Of a DNA stretch of 8,951 nt, positions 5,392 to 8,951 are shown piece by piece. The position numbers were made by a program, and so were the translations under genes. This DNA comes from Chloroflexota bacterium (GTDB lineage: Bacteria > Chloroflexota > Ktedonobacteria > Ktedonobacterales > Ktedonobacteraceae). Under the pieces are notes generated by a model that saw nothing but the letters and a program-made list of their open reading frames with translations, made no database searches and was not told where the DNA came from. How positions within the stretch are numbered: the first letter of the stretch is position 1; each line of letters begins with the position of its first letter. The stretch spans positions 1 through 8,951 of the forward strand of contig JAJZEJ010000196.1 in assembly GCA_021828635.1 (NCBI GenBank), read 5' to 3'.

Positions 5392-6621
5392 ACGGCTGGT
5401 ACGGTTGCGTTGCTTGTCATCGTAGCGTTCAATGCCAAGCTCAATCAAGCGATCCAGTAGCTCTTGATAGGAGAGACCACTGGCTTCCCAGAGCTTGGGA
5501 TACATGCTGATCTGCGTGAAGCCGGGCATGGTGTTGACCTCGTTGATATAAACCTGACCGGTCTCGCGTTCTAAGAAGAAATCGACCCGCGCCAGACCAC
5601 TGAGGTCGAGGGCCAGAAAGGCTTTGACGGCCTGACGACGCACCTCTTCGGCGGTCGCCTGCGGCAAGTCGGCAGGGATGACGGTCTGCGACTTGTTGTC
5701 GATATATTTGGCATCATAGTCGTAGAACTCGTTGCTGGCGATGACCTCGCCGACAATCGAGGCGAGAGGTTCATCATTGCCTAGCACAGCGCATTCCAGT
5801 TCGCGGCAATTGAGACCCTTTTCAATCACAATCTTGCGGTCATACTCGGCGGCGACATTGATGGCATGTGTCAGTTCGATGCGGTTGTGCGCTTTGTTGA
5901 TACCGACGCTGGAGCCGAGATTGGCGGGCTTGACGAAGTTGGGATAGCTTATACGCTGTTCAAGGGCATCCAAAATAGCTTCCGGTGAGCGTTCCCACTC
6001 GTTGCGTCGATAAACGACATACTCACAGATGGGCAGACCGGCGGACTGAAAGACCATTTTCATCTTCTCTTTATCCATGCCAAGTGACGCACCTAGCACG
6101 CCACAGCCGACATAGGCCACATTCGCCATCTCTAGCAGACCCTGCAAGGTGCCATCCTCGCCATAGGTGCCGTGCAGTACCGGGAAAATGACATCCAGCG
6201 CGGCATTCTCGCCCAGTTGCTCGCCACCATGCAACGGCATAAGGCGGCGCAGATTGGGGTCGCCGGTCAGCGTCACGGGAACAACAGGAGCAAGGCGACC
6301 GCGAGGGACCGCTCCTACCATACCCGTATATAGTAGGGGCGATCCCTCGCGGTCGCCCTGCCCTTCAACACTATCGCCCTGCTTCTCTGTAACATGATCT
6401 TCCATATCATACTGCACCTGTTGGCGAGCTTCGATCAACTTTGCTGGCTCGGTACCAAGTAGCCACGTTCCCTGCTGCGTGATGCCAATCGGCACCACCT
6501 CGTATTTCTCGTTATCCAGGTTCGCCATCACCGATTGCGCGGAGGCTAGCGAAACATCGTGTTCGCCCGACCGCCCGCCAAAAATAAGTCCAACCCGTAT
6601 TTTGCGTTTCTTCTCTGCCAT
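5389..6621 (-). CDS. ddl: D-alanine--D-alanine ligase
   Basis: 410-residue ATP-grasp ligase (EC 6.3.2.4) that joins two D-Ala for peptidoglycan precursors in the cytoplasm. N-terminal domain: [16 protein letters not shown] (10-25) with the conserved E20. Central motifs are [18 protein letters not shown] (144-161) and [16 protein letters not shown] (228-243), the ATP-grasp lysine/serine loop. IEKG and [10 protein letters not shown] follow. FYDYDAKY (299-306) is the omega loop, whose Tyr is typical of D-Ala-D-Ala rather than D-lactate ligases. The metal and ATP ligands appear in ARVDFFL (D347) and [11 protein letters not shown] (E361, N363). E. coli DdlA is 364 residues; most of the excess here lies between W53 and D143. 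Residues about 87-111 of that linker are encoded by a palindromic repeat, and the stop codon lies in another one. The start has AAGGAGAA at 6627-6634 with a five-base spacing. It follows nadE by 11 bases in one operon. All catalytic motifs are intact, so activity is expected. Confidence 0.95.
   Translation of the reverse strand: MAEKKRKIRVGLIFGGRSGEHDVSLASAQSVMANLDNEKYEVVPIGITQQGTWLLGTEPAKLIEARQQVQYDMEDHVTEKQGDSVEGQGDREGSPLLYTGMVGAVPRGRLAPVVPVTLTGDPNLRRLMPLHGGEQLGENAALDVIFPVLHGTYGEDGTLQGLLEMANVAYVGCGVLGASLGMDKEKMKMVFQSAGLPICEYVVYRRNEWERSPEAILDALEQRISYPNFVKPANLGSSVGINKAHNRIELTHAINVAAEYDRKIVIEKGLNCRELECAVLGNDEPLASIVGEVIASNEFYDYDAKYIDNKSQTVIPADLPQATAEEVRRQAVKAFLALDLSGLARVDFFLERETGQVYINEVNTMPGFTQISMYPKLWEASGLSYQELLDRLIELGIERYDDKQRNRTSR
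6290..6361. repeat. Palindromic repeat inside the ddl reading frame
   Basis: Arms at 6290-6322 and 6329-6361 pair at 29 of 33 positions around a 6-base loop. In the ddl mRNA three of the four mismatches would be G-U pairs. Here TAGTAGGGGC (6331-6340) lies next to the loop and CAGGGCGACC at the outside, the reverse of the repeat at 5314-5391. The right arm is itself quasi-palindromic (GGGCGA at 6337-6342, TCGCCC at 6353-6358). The frame stays open through it, encoding about residues 87-111 of Ddl ([15 protein letters not shown], then GAVPRGRL). TCGCCCTGC recurs at 6374-6382, just outside, as a direct repeat of 6353-6361. It is interpreted as a dispersed palindromic element inserted in frame. 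Confidence 0.8.
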
Positions 6622-6626
6622 ACATG

Positions 6627-6634
6627 TTCTCCTT
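6627..6634 (-). promoter_or_regulatory. ddl ribosome binding site overlapping the nadE stop codon
   Basis: The minus strand reads TAAGGAGAA, where TAA (6633-6635) ends nadE and AAGGAGAA is the Shine-Dalgarno for ddl, five bases before its ATG. This arrangement implies co-transcription and probably translational coupling of nadE and ddl. Confidence 0.8.
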
Positions 6635-8396
6635 ACATATCCCGATAACGATTAACGATAGGCAAGCGGCGATCACGCCCAAAGGCTCGTGGCGTAATCT
6701 TGACACCTGGCGCGGCTTGCCGTCGCTTATACTCATTGATATCCACCAGGCGCATAACGCGCTCAACGATAGCACGTTCAAAACCCATTGCCAGCAACTC
6801 CTCGAAGCTACGGTCATCCTCGACGTAGGCTTCCAGAATGGGATCAAGTATCTCGTAGGGCGGCAAACTATCAGTGTCTTTCTGGTCGGGACGCAGCTCA
6901 GCGGAAGGCGGCTTATCGATCACCTCTTGTGGAATAACCGGCACAGGGCCAACGCGGTTGCGATACCGACATAGAGCGTAGACCAGCGTTTTCAGCACAT
7001 CTTTGAGGACGGCAAAGCCACCGGCCATATCACCGTAGAGCGTGCTGTAGCCCATCGCCGTCTCAGATTTATTGCCCGTCGTAAGAACCAGCGCCCCAGA
7101 CCAGTTGGAGATGGTCATCAGAATATTGCCACGAATACGCGCTTGCAGGTTCTCAGCTGCCAACCCAGGATATTCGTCGCCGAGCGCGGGACGCATGGTT
7201 TTAAGCGAGAGACGGAAGATATCCTCGACAGGAATGGTTTGGTACTCAATGCCCAGGTTCTCGGCTAGCTTCTGCGCGTCAGTTTTGCTACCTGCGGATG
7301 AATAGCCAGAGGGCATTGAGACGCCCAGAACATTCTCGCCACCCAGCGCGTCAACGGCAATGGCGGCGACGAGCGAGGAATCGATGCCACCAGAGAGACC
7401 AACAATGACCTTTTTGAAACCGCATTTACGCACATAATCGCGTGTCCCCAGCACAAGCGCGGAGTAGATTTCTTGCAAGCTCTCCATCTTGTCTTCGATA
7501 CGCTGTGGAGCGCCGAGTAGCACGTGATTATTGGCACGCGGCGGCGTCAGTGGGCGCGTATCAACGCTGATGACCGGCACATCTTCGTCGCGTACCTGCC
7601 AGCGTTCCTGGCGACGGCGTGGGTCATGCAGGCGCGAGCGGAAGACCGAGGCCGTATCCAGGTCTACAATTACCAAATCTTCCACAAATTGTTTGCCGCG
7701 TGCGATCAGCGTGCCTTGCTCGTCGCAGACCATGCTACCACCATCGAAAACCAGTTCGTCCTGTCCACCAACCATGTTGAGATAGACGACGATGACGGCA
7801 TTATCGGCGGCGCGTGTGGCGATCATCTCTTCGCGGGCTTGACCTTTGCCTGCATGATAGGGTGAGCCATTGATGTTAATGATGATCTCAGCGCCTGCGT
7901 GTGCCTGCTGTGTCATAGGACCGGTCGGGTACCAGATGTCTTCACAGATATTGATGCCGATATGCACATCGTGCAACTGAAACACCGGCGCTTTCTGCCC
8001 AGCCTGAAAATAGCGTTTCTCGTCAAAGACCCCATAGTTAGGTAAGTAGTGTTTATGGTATACTCCCGCGAGACGCCCTTCATAGAGAACGGCGGCAGCG
8101 TTGAAAATATCATGATCGCGGTCCACGAAGCCGACAATACTCATCAGTCCTGGCAGATCGCGGCTGGCAAGCAGCAATGCATCGAGTTTGCGCAGATTGG
8201 CGGCGATGAAGCCTGGCTTGAGCAACAGGTCTTCGGGCGGATAGCCGGTCAGCGCCAGTTCGGGAAAACAGACGAGGTGTGCGCCTGCTTCATGGGCTTG
8301 ACGCATGGACGCGAGTATCTTGCGCGTGTTGCCTTCCAGGTCGCCGACGGTCACATTAATTTGTGCCAGGGCGACACGAAGCGGTATGATATTCAT
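6633..8396 (-). CDS. nadE: Glutamine-dependent NAD+ synthetase
   Basis: 587-residue two-domain enzyme (EC 6.3.5.1) that amidates nicotinic acid adenine dinucleotide to NAD+, using ammonia released from glutamine. The N-terminal carbon-nitrogen hydrolase domain (about 5-260) carries the Glu-Lys-Cys triad: E46 in [16 protein letters not shown]115 in [16 protein letters not shown] and C151 in [11 protein letters not shown]. The C-terminal N-type ATP-pyrophosphatase synthetase domain (about 305-587) shows the P-loop SGGIDSS (335-341), TTGNKSE (439-445), [12 protein letters not shown] (455-466), [20 protein letters not shown] (495-514) and the C-terminal [16 protein letters not shown]. The start at 8396 has GGAAGGA (8405-8411) eight bases upstream. 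A longer frame back to 8495 adds 33 residues without family resemblance and overlaps the divergent gene, so it is rejected. It is the first gene of the nadE-ddl operon. Its promoter must lie in the 74-bp gap to the divergent gene, but no clear -35/-10 pair is seen there. Confidence 0.97.
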   Translation of the reverse strand: MNIIPLRVALAQINVTVGDLEGNTRKILASMRQAHEAGAHLVCFPELALTGYPPEDLLLKPGFIAANLRKLDALLLASRDLPGLMSIVGFVDRDHDIFNAAAVLYEGRLAGVYHKHYLPNYGVFDEKRYFQAGQKAPVFQLHDVHIGINICEDIWYPTGPMTQQAHAGAEIIININGSPYHAGKGQAREEMIATRAADNAVIVVYLNMVGGQDELVFDGGSMVCDEQGTLIARGKQFVEDLVIVDLDTASVFRSRLHDPRRRQERWQVRDEDVPVISVDTRPLTPPRANNHVLLGAPQRIEDKMESLQEIYSALVLGTRDYVRKCGFKKVIVGLSGGIDSSLVAAIAVDALGGENVLGVSMPSGYSSAGSKTDAQKLAENLGIEYQTIPVEDIFRLSLKTMRPALGDEYPGLAAENLQARIRGNILMTISNWSGALVLTTGNKSETAMGYSTLYGDMAGGFAVLKDVLKTLVYALCRYRNRVGPVPVIPQEVIDKPPSAELRPDQKDTDSLPPYEILDPILEAYVEDDRSFEELLAMGFERAIVERVMRLVDINEYKRRQAAPGVKITPRAFGRDRRLPIVNRYRDM

Positions 8397-8470
8397 AGAA
8401 GCTATCCTTCCTATCCTGTCTGTTGAGATATTGAAATGAAACAGAGCTTGAAACGAGAGATTGAAACAAC

Positions 8471-8951
8471 ATGGAGATAACGGGTTTTTTGACACTGGTA
8501 GTGCCGTTTATCGTCATTTTTTACCTTGCCGTTCTTTTATTCTTACACCCCCCGCGCCAGGTGCTACAAGCCTCGCTCCTGGGTGGCTTTGTGATGGCGT
8601 TGCTCAATATGTTGGGCGACCTTGCCGCATATTACTTGCATTGGTGGCATTATAACCTGAATGGGTTGATCTTGCACCTGCCCATACCATTTTACATTAC
8701 ACCCTTCCTGATTTACGGGAGCCTGGGCTATCTACTGATCTGGCATTTCTGGCATAGTCAGAAACATTGGTTGGCGCTACTCTTCTTGATCGGCATTCCC
8801 ATCTTCGGCGTCGGGCGCGACCTATTAGGTTGGATAACCAATTCATCCTATACCGTAGCTGCTGGCTGGCTCGCAGGGCCAATCGATGCCGTGTTGTGGC
8901 TGGCGATGTTCTACCTGGGCTACTGGCTCTTCCTGCGCCTGGCCCCACCAC
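8471..8951 (+). CDS. Multi-pass membrane protein of unknown function (3' end outside the window)
   Basis: An open frame from ATG at 8471 to the window end (160 codons, no stop). Strongly hydrophobic, with about five membrane segments near residues 5-25, 32-56, 73-95, 99-119 and 137-157. Polar residues lie in or near membrane spans: D50 with YYLHWWHYN (54-62), H69, and GVGRDLLG (113-120). Such His/Asp/Arg patterns can mark an integral-membrane enzyme or a heme or metal site, but no family is recognised. An in-frame TGA at 8462 rules out an earlier start. The ribosome binding site is poor (CGAGAG around 8454-8459, about 11 bases upstream). It is transcribed away from nadE across a 74-bp gap that holds three TTGAAA copies (8431, 8448, 8461). 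Codon choice and composition make it a likely real gene. Confidence 0.7.
   Translation, partial: MEITGFLTLVVPFIVIFYLAVLLFLHPPRQVLQASLLGGFVMALLNMLGDLAAYYLHWWHYNLNGLILHLPIPFYITPFLIYGSLGYLLIWHFWHSQKHWLALLFLIGIPIFGVGRDLLGWITNSSYTVAAGWLAGPIDAVLWLAMFYLGYWLFLRLAPP

Noticed and set aside
6650..8426. Open frames on both strands within nadE (for example 7524-7865 plus, 8049-8426 plus, 7265-7537 minus).
   Set aside because: nadE is fully supported by motifs across its length; these are shadows.
8431..8467. Three TTGAAA copies as a possible direct-repeat operator.
   Set aside because: Spacing is uneven (17 and 13 bases) and the motif is short and AT-rich; chance is likely.
8397..8495. N-terminal extension of the nadE frame back to an ATG at 8495.
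   Set aside because: The extra 33 residues do not fit NadE proteins, overlap the divergent gene, and a good Shine-Dalgarno lies before the ATG at 8396.

Overview
The window reads as a chromosomal stretch from a Gram-positive-like, moderate-GC bacterium. The best guess is a Chloroflexota of the Ktedonobacteria type. This rests on the style of the glycosyltransferase, the Rpn-like C-terminal fragment, the secreted NHL protein and the GGGGC...GCCCC palindromic repeats. It is an inference from family resemblance, not a database match. No rRNA, tRNA, CRISPR array, transposase or phage gene is visible.

Layout. The left edge holds the N-terminal 137 codons of a starch-synthase-like glycosyltransferase (minus strand). 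About 500 bp without a convincing gene follows, then a secreted NHL/beta-propeller-like protein (plus strand). This converges, over a 12-bp perfect stem, on a minus-strand multi-pass membrane protein with a HAMP-like segment and a proline-rich tail. A 323-bp gap contains a plausible terminator. Next come a dipeptide epimerase of the enolase superfamily and, 32 bp upstream of it, a 117-codon Rpn-like C-terminal fragment; the two are probably co-transcribed from a near-consensus sigma-A promoter at 5263-5291. After a perfect 26-bp inverted repeat come ddl (D-Ala-D-Ala ligase) and nadE (glutamine-dependent NAD+ synthetase). The ddl Shine-Dalgarno overlaps the nadE stop codon, so these form a tight nadE-ddl operon. 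The right edge holds a divergently transcribed, incomplete membrane protein of unknown function.

Function. ddl makes the D-Ala-D-Ala of peptidoglycan precursors. Dipeptide epimerases of this type can interconvert L/D residues in murein-derived dipeptides, so the two neighbouring units may both deal with D-amino-acid dipeptides. NadE is housekeeping.

The most unusual signal is a pair of long palindromic repeats that share a TAGTAGGGGC end and both touch ddl. One supplies the ddl stop codon. The other lies inside the ddl reading frame, where it encodes about 25 extra residues in the linker between the N-terminal and central domains. I see no clear new multi-gene system. The palindromes in and at the end of an essential cell-wall gene, and the damaged-looking start of the Rpn-like gene, are the points worth following.
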